Shown one piece after another: positions 12,999 to 21,827 of a DNA stretch of 42,873 nucleotides. Source of the DNA: Mycobacterium sp. (GTDB lineage Bacteria > Actinomycetota > Actinomycetes > Mycobacteriales > Mycobacteriaceae); the NCBI GenBank assembly GCA_019236925.1, contig JAFAID010000106.1, forward strand, positions 1-42,873, read 5' to 3'. The position numbers were made by a program, and so were the translations under genes. Each line of letters starts with the position of its first letter. The stretch's first letter is position 1. The notes beneath the pieces were generated by a model. That model saw only the letters and a program-made list of their open reading frames with translations. It was not told the origin of the DNA and searched no databases.

Positions 12999-13742
12999 GT
13001 GTCTGCTCGAATTTCACCGCTGCGACTCGAAGCCTTCGAACAGCTTCCCAAACATGCGCGCCGCTGCACCTTCTGGGAAGTAGACCCCGCGACCCTTGGC
13101 GACGACGACCGCTTGGCCGACCCCGAATTCGAAAAAGAAGCGTGGCTGTCGATGGTCATGCTGGAGTGGGGGTCGTGCGGTCAGGTCGCGACGGCTACTC
13201 CGTCCGAGTGCAGTCAGGGCGAGCCCGCGTGCTTGGGCTATGCGTTCTACGCCCCGCCCCGAGCGGTACCCCGGGCGCACCGGTTTCCCACGGCGCCGGT
13301 ATCGGCGGACGCCGTGCTGCTGACCTCGATTCGGGTCGAGCCGGGACCCGCCGCCGATGACCTGCCGTACAGCCTGGTGGCGCGGGTGGTCGATGAATTG
13401 GTCCGCCGGGGCGTCCGGGCGCTGGAGGCGTTCGGTCGCACGGAGAACGTCGCCGAATTGCTCGACCCGCGCAACGTCGACCCCGATCTGCGGCCGGCGT
13501 TGGAGGCATTGGGGGACTGTTCGGTCGAGCACTGTGTGATCGAGGCCGACTTCCTGCGTGACGTGGGCTTCGTCGTGGTGGCCCCGCATCGGTACTTCCC
13601 GCGGTTACGGCTCGAGCTGGACAAGGGTCTTGGTTGGAAGGCGGAAGTCGAAGCGGCGTTAGAGCGGCTGCTGGAAACCGCGTCGCTGCAGCAGCCCGTA
13701 GGAGCGGGATCTGCGGCGGGATCGTCGGCTACGAACCGCTGA
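12999..13742 (+). CDS. Rv3916c-like protein, possible GNAT-type acetyltransferase
   Basis: 247-aa protein orthologous to the conserved Rv3916c beside parB. Database relatives are sometimes called GNAT acetyltransferases. The visible pattern (ADAVLLTSIRVEPGPAADDLPYSLVARVVDEL, resembling beta4 then helix alpha3, then FLRDVGFVVVAPHRYFPRLRLEL) is compatible with that fold but without a textbook acetyl-CoA motif. The GTG start has GGAG upstream with close spacing. The last 14 nt overlap the 3' end of cwlM, which converges from the other strand. Function unknown. Confidence 0.8.
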   Translation: MSARISPLRLEAFEQLPKHARRCTFWEVDPATLGDDDRLADPEFEKEAWLSMVMLEWGSCGQVATATPSECSQGEPACLGYAFYAPPRAVPRAHRFPTAPVSADAVLLTSIRVEPGPAADDLPYSLVARVVDELVRRGVRALEAFGRTENVAELLDPRNVDPDLRPALEALGDCSVEHCVIEADFLRDVGFVVVAPHRYFPRLRLELDKGLGWKAEVEAALERLLETASLQQPVGAGSAAGSSATNR

Positions 13743-14946
13743 GCCGGCTGGCCTGCTCCACCGATAACTCGTGGGCAAGTAGCTCGGCGAAGGTGAATGT
13801 ACCCGTTGGCCGGTCGTTCTTGCCAAGCAGATACAGCCGCTTGACCGCCGCCAGGATTCCCTCGGCGATCGTGTCGCGGGTTTGTGTGGTGACCAGCAGC
13901 GCGCGATCACGCGGGTTAGTGATATAGCCGATGTCGACCTGAACTGTCGGCATCCGGGTCAGCCGCAACAGGTCCCAAGTCCGGCCATGGGTGCGGCAGT
14001 CGCGTAAACCGGTGCGGGCGACCACTTCTCGTTGAATGAAGTCAGCAAGATTACGGCCAATGGTGGAGACCGAACCATGCGAATTGCCGAAGTGGAAGGA
14101 AGCCACGCCGTTGGCCGACGGGCTGGCCTGCGTTGCGCAGCGCAGGCTGATCATCAGATCGGCACCGACCGCGTTAGCCGTCGCGGCGCGCTCGGCGTCC
14201 GACGGGCTGCGGTTGGTCGGCCGCGACAGGAACGTCTCCATGCCGATGGCGGTCATCCGGCCCTCGAGCCGACTTGCCAAGTCCCACAACACGTCTGCTT
14301 CGCTGATCGGCCCGGCTGCACCGTGTGTGATCAGCCCGTGGTCGGCGCCGCCGCGACCGGGGTCGATGATGATTCGCTTGCCGGACAGCTTCGGCCCGGA
14401 TCGACGGACCAGTTCCTCTTCACGGATGGCGTGCAGGGAGCCGCCGGTTACCCGCGAACTGAGAAAGTACAAGGAGCGCAACGTTTCCGGGCCGCAGATG
14501 CCGTCGGCGTCCAGCCCGTACTCGCGCTGGTATGACATCAACCCGTTGTGCGTCTGCAAGCCGAAGTATCCGTCGACGAGCCCGGTGTAGAAGCCGAGAT
14601 CCTGCAGCCTGTTTTGCAGCGTGGCGACGTCGTCGCCGTACATCGGCGCACCGAACTGATGATTCAGTGTGCGGGCGCCGAGCCGGTAGGACGCCTCTTT
14701 CAGTGCACGGTAAGTCGCTTCGCCGACGATGCCGTCCACCAGCAGCCCGCGATGCTGCTGGAACGCTCGCACCGCGTGGTCAAGCTCTTCGTCGAAGACA
14801 TCGAACGCCACATGCTTTCCGGTGGTGAGGTCGTCATCGGTGTCCAGATGACCCAGCGCGGTCAGCGAAGCCCGAATCTCGGTGACCGCTGCGCTGCGGT
14901 CACCACAGCGCAGCGCCTCGCCGGCGCCGCGGTGCGGATGCGACAT
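13729..14946 (-). CDS. cwlM: CwlM, amidase-like regulator of peptidoglycan synthesis
   Basis: 405-aa cytoplasmic protein with two N-terminal peptidoglycan-binding-type repeats (about 15-85 and 105-160, each with DGIVGEAT or DGICGPET) and an Amidase_3 domain (190-372). In mycobacteria CwlM is not an active amidase; phosphorylated by PknB, it activates MurA. The sequence agrees: the zinc-ligand histidine of IDPGHGG is arginine (R198), the second histidine is arginine in ISLRC (R269), and the usual catalytic glutamate is aspartate (D338 in VQVDIGYITNP). The threonine-rich tail PTGTFTF (T381, T383, T385) corresponds to the reported phosphorylation region. The ATG start has GGAGG 9 nt upstream. 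Last gene of the mutT4-to-cwlM run. Confidence 0.96.
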   Translation of the reverse strand: MSHPHRGAGEALRCGDRSAAVTEIRASLTALGHLDTDDDLTTGKHVAFDVFDEELDHAVRAFQQHRGLLVDGIVGEATYRALKEASYRLGARTLNHQFGAPMYGDDVATLQNRLQDLGFYTGLVDGYFGLQTHNGLMSYQREYGLDADGICGPETLRSLYFLSSRVTGGSLHAIREEELVRRSGPKLSGKRIIIDPGRGGADHGLITHGAAGPISEADVLWDLASRLEGRMTAIGMETFLSRPTNRSPSDAERAATANAVGADLMISLRCATQASPSANGVASFHFGNSHGSVSTIGRNLADFIQREVVARTGLRDCRTHGRTWDLLRLTRMPTVQVDIGYITNPRDRALLVTTQTRDTIAEGILAAVKRLYLLGKNDRPTGTFTFAELLAHELSVEQASRLSGS

Positions 14947-15069
14947 TCAAAGGCCTCCGGTGAGCTGGTGTGAACAGCCCTGCCGTTCATTGACAGGCTT
15001 GGCGGTATTGTCGCAGACGCTCGTCGATTTCGGGAAAACGCCAGGCAAATCGGGGCGATTTGTAGCGAA

Positions 15070-15423
15070 CTATCCGACGTTGGGAACGGTGTCGGAAAGT
15101 TCGCGCAACAGCGCCGCCTTGCCTTTGGCTCCGACGATGCGCTTGACCGGCTGGCCGTCCTTGAACAGGATCAACGTCGGGATCGAAACCACCTGAAAGT
15201 TGCGGGCGGTCTCGGGGTTTGCGTCGACATCGAGTTTGGCGACGGTGAGCTGTCCGGCAGTTTCGGCCGCGATCTCCGCCAGCACCGGCGCCACCATCTT
15301 GCACGGTCCGCACCAGGTAGCCCAAAAGTCAACCAGCACAGGCGTATTGCTGGCCAGCACGTCGTTTTCGAAAGATGCGTCAGAAACGTCCACAGGTGCG
15401 CCCGCGGAGTCGGTGTTCGTCAT
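15070..15423 (-). CDS. trxC: Thioredoxin
   Basis: 117-aa thioredoxin with the [10 protein letters not shown] active site (C38 and C41) and the cis-proline region [14 protein letters not shown]. It reduces protein disulfides using electrons from TrxB. The ATG at 15423 is chosen because it gives the family length and has GGAG upstream; a longer frame from 15498 has an unrelated proline/histidine-rich N-terminus and overlaps trxB. It starts 10 nt after the trxB stop, forming a two-gene operon. The two are separate here, unlike the fused protein of M. leprae. Confidence 0.96.
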   Translation of the reverse strand: MTNTDSAGAPVDVSDASFENDVLASNTPVLVDFWATWCGPCKMVAPVLAEIAAETAGQLTVAKLDVDANPETARNFQVVSIPTLILFKDGQPVKRIVGAKGKAALLRELSDTVPNVG

Positions 15424-15433
15424 GGTGCTCCAA

Positions 15434-16432
15434 TCAAAGTGTTGCTGGTGCTGGGGTTTCGGCTGATTTGGCCGGTGCGGGTGCGGCCGACTCCGCATGC
15501 TCGGTCAACCAGTGTTCGGCGTCGATCGCCGCGGTGCAACCCGTGCCGGCGGCGGTGACGGCCTGCCGGTAGGTGTGATCGACCAAGTCGCCGGCCGCAA
15601 ACACCCCGTCGAGCGAGGTGTTGGTGGTGTTGCCCTTCACCCGCACATAGCCTTCCGGGTCCAGGTCCACGGCGCCGCGCACCAATTCAGATCGCGGATC
15701 GTGGCCGATTGCGACGAAGACTCCGGTCACGGCCAGGGTGGATCGCTTGCCGGTGGTGGTGTCTCGTAGCCGCAGGCCGGTCACCGTGGTGTCGCCTTCG
15801 ACGGCCTCCACGACGCTGTTGGTGATGAACCGGATCTTGTCGTTGCTGCGGGCCCGTTCGAGCATGATCTTCGAGGCCCGGAACTCGTCGCGGCGATGCA
15901 CCAGGGTCACACTGCGGGCGAACTTGGTCAGGAAGGTGGCCTCTTCCATCGCCGAGTCTCCGCCGCCGATCACCGCGATGTCTTGGTCGCGGAAGAAGAA
16001 GCCGTCGCAGGTGGCGCAGGAGCTCACCCCGCGGCCCAGCAGTTCCTGCTCGCCCGGCACGCCCAGGTAGCGCGCCGCAGCGCCCATCGCCAGGATGACG
16101 GCCCGCGCGCGCAGGGTCTCGCCCTCGGCGGTGGTGACCGACTTGATCGGGCCCCCCAGCGACACCGACTCGATGTCTTCCATGCGCAGGTCCGCACCAA
16201 ACCGCAGCGCCTGCTCGCGCATCTGGTCCATCAATTCGGGACCAAGGATCCCGTCACGAAAACCGGGATAGTTCTCCACTTCGGTCGTGGTCATCAACGC
16301 GCCGCCGAACGAGGTGCCTTCGAAGACCACCGGCGCCAGTTGCGCGCGCGCCGCATACAGCGCCGCGGTGTAACCGGCAGGGCCGGAGCCGATGATGATC
16401 ACGTTGTGAACAGTGCTGGTTGAGGAGCTCAT
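15434..16432 (-). CDS. trxB: Thioredoxin-disulfide reductase
   Basis: NADPH-dependent FAD enzyme that reduces thioredoxin. 332 aa with the FAD dinucleotide motif GSGPAG (15-20), the redox-active CATC (139-142), the NADPH motif GGGDSA (156-161) and the C-terminal FAD motif [11 protein letters not shown] proline/alanine-rich tail of about 20 residues follows the enzyme core. The ATG start has AAAGG 6 nt upstream. It lies downstream of the rsmA anti-sigma gene after 75 nt, consistent with the known mycobacterial sigM-rsmA-trxB2-trxC order. Confidence 0.97.
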   Translation of the reverse strand: MSSSTSTVHNVIIIGSGPAGYTAALYAARAQLAPVVFEGTSFGGALMTTTEVENYPGFRDGILGPELMDQMREQALRFGADLRMEDIESVSLGGPIKSVTTAEGETLRARAVILAMGAAARYLGVPGEQELLGRGVSSCATCDGFFFRDQDIAVIGGGDSAMEEATFLTKFARSVTLVHRRDEFRASKIMLERARSNDKIRFITNSVVEAVEGDTTVTGLRLRDTTTGKRSTLAVTGVFVAIGHDPRSELVRGAVDLDPEGYVRVKGNTTNTSLDGVFAAGDLVDHTYRQAVTAAGTGCTAAIDAEHWLTEHAESAAPAPAKSAETPAPATL

Positions 16433-16507
16433 ACCAACCTTTCGGATACTTCAAGCCGCTTCAAAGCAATCGAACGCCAGGGTAGGCGGTGCTTGTTCCC
16501 GCGAACA

Positions 16508-17272
16508 CTACGGACGGTTGACGATCCTGTCAGCCAACAGGCCGGTGTCCACTGCACTACAGTTCGGCGCTACCGCCAAGGCAGTCACCGTGCCGGGCGT
16601 GTCGGCGGGGAGCACCAGCACGATCGCCGGGCGTCCGGCGATCTCCACCGGCCGGGCACCCAAAACCCGGGCGTCGGACGGGTAGCCCAATCCGGCCAGG
16701 CAGGACGTGCGGCGCTGCGGGTCGGCGAGCGGGCCGAAGTCCGGGTCGTTGTCGAGCAGGGCCAGGATCTGTTGGTCCGACAACGGAATCGTCATCGGTG
16801 GGCGCGACACCGTGATGTGCTCTGCGGTGGTGGGTCTGCTCGGCGTGGGTGCCGGCGCCTTGATCAGCGCCGCGGTTCCCAGCCAGGCTGCGACCGCAAC
16901 CGCGACCAAACCGGTGACGCCGACGGCCACCCGGGCCGAGCGAGGCAGACTACCGCGGCGGATGGTGTGCCCGGCGCGCGGCCGGGACCGCTCGGGCTGC
17001 TCGGCGCGCCACGCAGCGGCGACGCGGTCGACGACCTCGGGCGCAACGTCTGGAGCCGACGGGGCGTCGCCGCCCAGGGCTGCGATGTCGCGGCGCACCC
17101 GGTTCAGCGCGTCCATCGTCTGCCGGGCGGCCGGGGCCGCGCGGACTTTCTTGCGTAGCCGGGCGGCGGTGTCGTCGTCGAGAAGACCTGCCTGCAGATC
17201 GCTGAGGGACTCCACCGTCAGCGGTGGATCGGCGCCCGCTTCGCCGCAGTCATCCGGCCCAACTCCATCCAT
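16508..17272 (-). CDS. rsmA: Anti-sigma-M factor RsmA
   Basis: 254-aa membrane protein equivalent to Rv3912. The N-terminal cytoplasmic part (1-112) contains the SLSDLQAGLLDDDTAARLRKKV helix expected to hold SigM. A single membrane segment spans about 114-136, followed by an extracytoplasmic domain of about 115 residues. It lies 52 nt downstream of sigM in the same direction, the usual sigma/anti-sigma arrangement. The name rests on gene order and length; there is no ZAS zinc motif to confirm it. Confidence 0.85.
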   Translation of the reverse strand: MDGVGPDDCGEAGADPPLTVESLSDLQAGLLDDDTAARLRKKVRAAPAARQTMDALNRVRRDIAALGGDAPSAPDVAPEVVDRVAAAWRAEQPERSRPRAGHTIRRGSLPRSARVAVGVTGLVAVAVAAWLGTAALIKAPAPTPSRPTTAEHITVSRPPMTIPLSDQQILALLDNDPDFGPLADPQRRTSCLAGLGYPSDARVLGARPVEIAGRPAIVLVLPADTPGTVTALAVAPNCSAVDTGLLADRIVNRP

Positions 17273-17324
17273 CCGCCTCAGTGTCCGTCATCCACAACCC
17301 GAACGCCACGCGCGGCTCGCCTGG

Positions 17325-17924
17325 TTACCCGGCCGGGCGGTTGGGTGCGGTGTCGCTTTCCAGGTAGCCGAGGATCGCGGCAAGCCGGGCCCGGGCGCGG
17401 GCGCAGCGACTCTTCACCGTGCCCTCGGCCACCCCGAGCATCCCAGCGGTGTCGGCGACCGAATAGCCATGCATGTCGACCGCCACCACTGCGGCACGCT
17501 GCTCGACGGGAAGTCGCATCAGCGCGCGATGCACCGCGATCGCGGTCTCGACCTGCGCCGTCTGGTCGGCCACCGGGTAAACGTCGTCGAGTGCGATGGT
17601 GAGATGAGACTTGTTGCGGCGCAACCGGTCCAGGCATGCATTGACGACAATGCGATGCAGCCAGCTGCTGACCGCGGCGTCGTGTCGAAAGGAGCCGGCA
17701 CCGCGGTGCGCCGAGATCATCGCGTCCTGCAGCGCGTCCTCGGCGTCCTCCGCGCTACGGCTGGTCAACCGGGCAACCCGGTGCAGCTGTCGGTGGTGAC
17801 GGTGGAACAGTTCTTCGAACGCATACCGGTCTCCTGCGACGTGGGCAGCCAGTAATTCGGCGTCGCTACGTTGTTCACCACATTCTTTGCGACGGTCTTG
17901 CCGTACCAGGCGCCCGAAGCCCAC
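17325..17924 (-). CDS. sigM: ECF RNA polymerase sigma factor SigM
   Basis: 199-aa extracytoplasmic-function sigma factor. Region 2 spans about residues 20-100 (DAEDALQDAMISAHRGAGSF, SWLHRIVVNACLDRLRR) and region 4 about 130-185 (LPVEQRAAVVAVDMHGYSVADTA, GVAEGTVKSRCARARARL). The GTG at 17924 gives VGFGRLV, matching the mycobacterial core N-terminus, and there is a TACTGT -10 element 6 nt upstream, suggesting a leaderless transcript. SigM in mycobacteria controls a small set of late or secretion-related genes; here it heads the sigM-rsmA-trxB-trxC stretch. Confidence 0.95.
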   Translation of the reverse strand: MGFGRLVRQDRRKECGEQRSDAELLAAHVAGDRYAFEELFHRHHRQLHRVARLTSRSAEDAEDALQDAMISAHRGAGSFRHDAAVSSWLHRIVVNACLDRLRRNKSHLTIALDDVYPVADQTAQVETAIAVHRALMRLPVEQRAAVVAVDMHGYSVADTAGMLGVAEGTVKSRCARARARLAAILGYLESDTAPNRPAG

Positions 17925-17930
17925 GGCCGG

Positions 17931-17936
17931 ACAGTA
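17931..17936 (-). promoter_or_regulatory. Leaderless -10 element for sigM
   Basis: TACTGT on the minus strand, with 6 nt between it and the GTG start of sigM. It fits TANNNT, and the spacing would place transcription initiation at or next to the start codon. Confidence 0.45.
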
Positions 17937-17981
17937 ACCAATCGGTGGGTACCCGGCACTTCACCCAACCAGGCCAATGCA

Positions 17982-20900
17982 TCAAGACGCGGCTTGGACC
18001 GTGACCTCGGAGATGCCGGTGCGGCTCTCGCCATCGGTAGTCCCCAACGTCGAAATCCACACCAGCAGATACGACGTGGGCGCCGACGCCTTGACCGGGA
18101 TGCTGTTGTGGCCCGGCTGCATCGTCACCGGCTGAGTCAGCGCGGTGGTGTCGTCCAGCTTGGCCGGCGTCGCCGTCGCCGACGAGCGGATCTGAATTTT
18201 CGTTCCGGTGCTGGTCAGGTCGACGTTCACGGCACCCACCACGGTGGGTTGCGGCAGTTGCAGCAGCAAGCCGACACCGCTCTTGAAGGCGGGGAACGGA
18301 ACAGCGTCGTGGTAGAGGTCGGTGTGCCACGCCGTCGCGGCGTTACCGTCGATCGCCAGCGCGGCCTCTCCCGGGTTGTCGGCCCCGCCGCCGGGGGAGA
18401 AGACCGTCGCGCTCACCGGCTTGACCACACTGCCGGCCGCCGGGCCGCCGTTAGAGCCCGAACTGGCCGAGGGCGCATTGAGGCCCAGCCGGTCTTTGTC
18501 CAGGCCACCGACGCCGCCGAACATTCGGCTCAGCACCGACGCCATGATCAGTAGTGCGACGACGATGATGGCGGCTCCGGCGCCGATCCAGATCGTCAGC
18601 GCGCGCCGGCGACGGACACGTGCCTGCGCCTCCTCCAGCGCGGGCGTGCGGATCCGGCCCGGCCGCGCGGGTGCGGGCGGCGGGTCTGGGAGCGGGCTCA
18701 ACAGCTCGGTGCGGTCGGCCACCGCGGTCGCTTGCTGAAGCAGATTCAAAAGCGTTGCGGCACTGCGAATCCCGCCATCGCGCTGAATCGAATGAGTGGC
18801 GGCCGCGGAAATCTGGAAGGGAATGTCCCGGTCGATCGAACTGGGTTCGAGGGGCTGACCGGTCGCATCCCGCGGTGCCGGCGCCATCCCGCTGCGCACC
18901 CCGGACTCCGGCAGCGGCCACCGGTTGACCAGCAGCGCATAGAGCGCGGCGCCGATGCCGCGGATGTCGTCCTCAGGGGTGGCTTCAGGTGTGGTCGCCG
19001 GGAAGGCCAGGACCACGTCGCCTTCGATGCTGACCCGCACCCGGCTGGGATGGTCGATGGACAGCGCGACGCCGGCATGGTGGGCGGCCTCGGCGGCAGC
19101 CGCCAGCGTTTGCATGGCGCGGGCAGCGCCCACGGCGGATGGGGAGGTGTCGGCCACCTCCTGCAACGAACCACCCCGGATCCATTCGGCGACGACCAAG
19201 CCGCCGGTGCCGGTGTGGACGACGTCGAGAACCCGGCCGATCCCGAGTTTGTCGACACGGCTCAGCCGCATCGTGCGTGACAGGATCTCGCGAACTTGGT
19301 CGTCGGACAGCGCACCGTCCGGGTCCACGAACGTCAGCGAAACCTGCCGATCCAGCGCAGTGTCGAGCGCCTGCCAAAACTGCAGGTAAGGCGCTCCGCC
19401 GTGGAACACCAACAGCCGGTAGCGACCGCGGGCGATGCTGGCGCCGGGAACAAGGTGCAGGTCGTCCCGAGGCGGCGACGGCTCACGCGGCGCGTCGAAC
19501 TCGATCGGATCGCCGCCGGCGTCGAGGCGCGTCGTTTCCAGGTCGGGATCCGCCGAGGATCCGCGGTTGGAACGTGTCGGCGGGTCCGGCGCCGCCACGG
19601 CGCCGATTTGGAGATCGGGTGGCACGTCGGGCTGGAAGTCGTCGACAGCCGGTGACGATGCGGGCCACGAAGTGGCCCGAGGAGGAATCGGGTCATCATC
19701 GACAGCCGGTGACGAAGCGGCCTGCCGGGGTGGTTCGGTCTCGGAGACAGCTTTGGATGAGGTGCTGTCCGATGGGCGGTCGGTCATCCCCGGTCCTTTC
19801 CGCATCTCCTCCCCAGCTACCTGCTCCGGAAGCCCCCGCCGGGCGGGCTGGCGCACCGGATATCCCCCCCGCGTAGTCGAATTCCTTTGCTCAGGGTACG
19901 TGAAGTGACCGGGGCGGAACAGCTGATCGGGGGCGACGGGATTGCGGCCAGCGACGTTCATCGAGGTGTCCGGAGGGGGCGGAGCCGGTCGGCGGGGAGG
20001 CAGCTGGCCAGCCGGGGAAGGCAGCACCCGCTTGCGGCTGGGCGCCCCGGCGGGTCTGGCGCCGATCCACCGGCGAAGTGCGGTCAGCGCCGCCTGCGCC
20101 TCGGGCACCCGCGCACGCAGCATGACGGCGGCCACGATCGGCGACATGATCACCGCGAGTACGAACAACCGCAATAGCGAGCCGGCGCCGCCGCCGTCGG
20201 CGGTGAGCCGCTGCATGCCCATCAGCACGTCCACCACATACGCGACCAACCCGGCCAGCAACGACGCGGTGAAGGTAACGAGGATGGTTCGCACCTCGGC
20301 GACGCCCAACAGATGGCCGCCGAGGGGCCGCAGCGCTTTGCGGAGCAGGTAGTACCCGGCGATCGCGCCGGCCAGAAATCCCAGGCCGTTGGCCAATCCC
20401 AGATAGCCGGCGACGAGCTCGGGGTTGTCGGTGATGTGCGGTGCGAACAGCGAGGCGGCGATCTTGACGGTCGTGATGATGACGATGATCGCGATCGGTA
20501 TCCACGGTTGCTCGCGGGCGTAGAAGACGCGCAGCTCGAGCAGCACGATCGAGTATGGGATCAACGTGAACGCCGACAACGCGATCGCCGTGCCCAGATA
20601 GCCGGCGTCGACTTCACCGAAATGGCCGTAGGCGAACAGCGCGCTACCGATCGCCGGCCCGCCGACGGTCATGAACGCCACCGTCGGGATCAGCGTGATC
20701 ATCGTCAACCGGCTGGCCAGCGAGAGGTCGGCCAGCACCGCCGGGGTGTCGTCGGCGGCCGCATTGCGGCTCAGCCGCGGCATCACCACGGTCAGCACCG
20801 TCACCCCGATGATGCCGAACGGCAGCATCAGCACCAGCCAGGTGTAGTTGTAGATCGCCGGGCCGGAAGCGGCCGCCGTGCTGGCGATCTGATTGGTGAC

Positions 20901-21827
20901 GATCAGGCCGATCTGGCTGATCAGCACGTAGAACACCATGGCGGCAGCCATCGTGCCGAAGCGTTTGAGCCGCTCGTCGATTCCCCACAGCGGGCGAAGG
21001 CTGATGCGCTGACGCCGGATCGCGCCCAGCAGCACGACGCTCTGCGCGACCACCCCCAACGTGGTTCCGATGCCCAGCACCAGCAGCTTGGCGTTGCCCA
21101 TCTGCACCGGGTCCACGGATAGTTGCCCCGGTGTTACCAGGTAGACGCCCAGGGTGGCGATCGCGACGACGTTGTTGATGACGGGCGCCCACGCCGGCGG
21201 GCCGAACACGTTGCGGGTGTTCAGGATCGCCATGAACACAGAGGAGAGGCCATAAAAGATCACCTGCGGCAACAGCAGGTAGGCGAACGCCGCCGTGAGC
21301 GGCTCGTTGACCTGGGGGTTGCGGCCCAGCATCAGCTGAACCAGAAGCGGCGCGGCGGCCACCGACAGCAGCGTGGTCACCAGCAGCAAGGTGGTCGCCA
21401 GCGTCACCAGGCGCCGCACGAACGCCGCGCCGCCGTCGGCGTCGTCATGCTCGGCGCGCGCCAGCACCGGGACGAAGATCGCGGTGAACGTCGCCTCCAG
21501 CACCAGCGCGGCGACCAGGTTCGGCAGCTGGTTGGCCACCGAGAATGCGCTGGACAGCGCCGCACCCAGGATCGCGGCGAGGAGCACGATCCGGGCGAAG
21601 CCGGTGACCCGGCTGACCAGGGTTGCGAACGCCATCCCCCACGAGCGCGACACCAGCGCCGCGTCGGAGAGCTCAGGGCGGGCCGGTGGTGGTGTGCCCT
21701 GCGACGACACCAGCCCGGTCGGCGGCAGCGGCCCGGTCGGCGGCCCGGGTCGATATGGCCGGCGCCGGCCCGGTGACCTCCGGGGTGGCTGCGCCGGTGG
21801 TGGCACGGGCCGGCCGGCCGAACTCAT
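17982..21827 (-). CDS. murJ: Lipid II flippase MurJ fused to a pseudokinase and an extracellular domain (Rv3910/MviN type)
   Basis: 1281-aa protein. After a proline-rich N-terminus, residues about 50-590 form the multi-pass MurJ flippase (ATLVSRVTGFARIVLLAAIL, YNYTWLVLMLPFGIIGV, VMPRLSR). A long acidic/proline linker leads to a kinase-like domain (about 810-1060), then one membrane segment (about 1077-1100) and a 180-residue extracellular domain resembling discoidin or carbohydrate-binding folds. The kinase-like part lacks the catalytic HRD and DFG motifs and the VAIK lysine (VSLTFVD instead), so it is a pseudokinase. The M. tuberculosis equivalent binds FhaA after phosphorylation by PknB. 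The ATG at 21827 overlaps the Rv3909-type stop as ATGA; the 36 extra upstream residues of the longer frame are rejected. Confidence 0.95.
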   Translation of the reverse strand: MSSAGRPVPPPAQPPRRSPGRRRPYRPGPPTGPLPPTGLVSSQGTPPPARPELSDAALVSRSWGMAFATLVSRVTGFARIVLLAAILGAALSSAFSVANQLPNLVAALVLEATFTAIFVPVLARAEHDDADGGAAFVRRLVTLATTLLLVTTLLSVAAAPLLVQLMLGRNPQVNEPLTAAFAYLLLPQVIFYGLSSVFMAILNTRNVFGPPAWAPVINNVVAIATLGVYLVTPGQLSVDPVQMGNAKLLVLGIGTTLGVVAQSVVLLGAIRRQRISLRPLWGIDERLKRFGTMAAAMVFYVLISQIGLIVTNQIASTAAASGPAIYNYTWLVLMLPFGIIGVTVLTVVMPRLSRNAAADDTPAVLADLSLASRLTMITLIPTVAFMTVGGPAIGSALFAYGHFGEVDAGYLGTAIALSAFTLIPYSIVLLELRVFYAREQPWIPIAIIVIITTVKIAASLFAPHITDNPELVAGYLGLANGLGFLAGAIAGYYLLRKALRPLGGHLLGVAEVRTILVTFTASLLAGLVAYVVDVLMGMQRLTADGGGAGSLLRLFVLAVIMSPIVAAVMLRARVPEAQAALTALRRWIGARPAGAPSRKRVLPSPAGQLPPRRPAPPPPDTSMNVAGRNPVAPDQLFRPGHFTYPEQRNSTTRGGYPVRQPARRGLPEQVAGEEMRKGPGMTDRPSDSTSSKAVSETEPPRQAASSPAVDDDPIPPRATSWPASSPAVDDFQPDVPPDLQIGAVAAPDPPTRSNRGSSADPDLETTRLDAGGDPIEFDAPREPSPPRDDLHLVPGASIARGRYRLLVFHGGAPYLQFWQALDTALDRQVSLTFVDPDGALSDDQVREILSRTMRLSRVDKLGIGRVLDVVHTGTGGLVVAEWIRGGSLQEVADTSPSAVGAARAMQTLAAAAEAAHHAGVALSIDHPSRVRVSIEGDVVLAFPATTPEATPEDDIRGIGAALYALLVNRWPLPESGVRSGMAPAPRDATGQPLEPSSIDRDIPFQISAAATHSIQRDGGIRSAATLLNLLQQATAVADRTELLSPLPDPPPAPARPGRIRTPALEEAQARVRRRRALTIWIGAGAAIIVVALLIMASVLSRMFGGVGGLDKDRLGLNAPSASSGSNGGPAAGSVVKPVSATVFSPGGGADNPGEAALAIDGNAATAWHTDLYHDAVPFPAFKSGVGLLLQLPQPTVVGAVNVDLTSTGTKIQIRSSATATPAKLDDTTALTQPVTMQPGHNSIPVKASAPTSYLLVWISTLGTTDGESRTGISEVTVQAAS

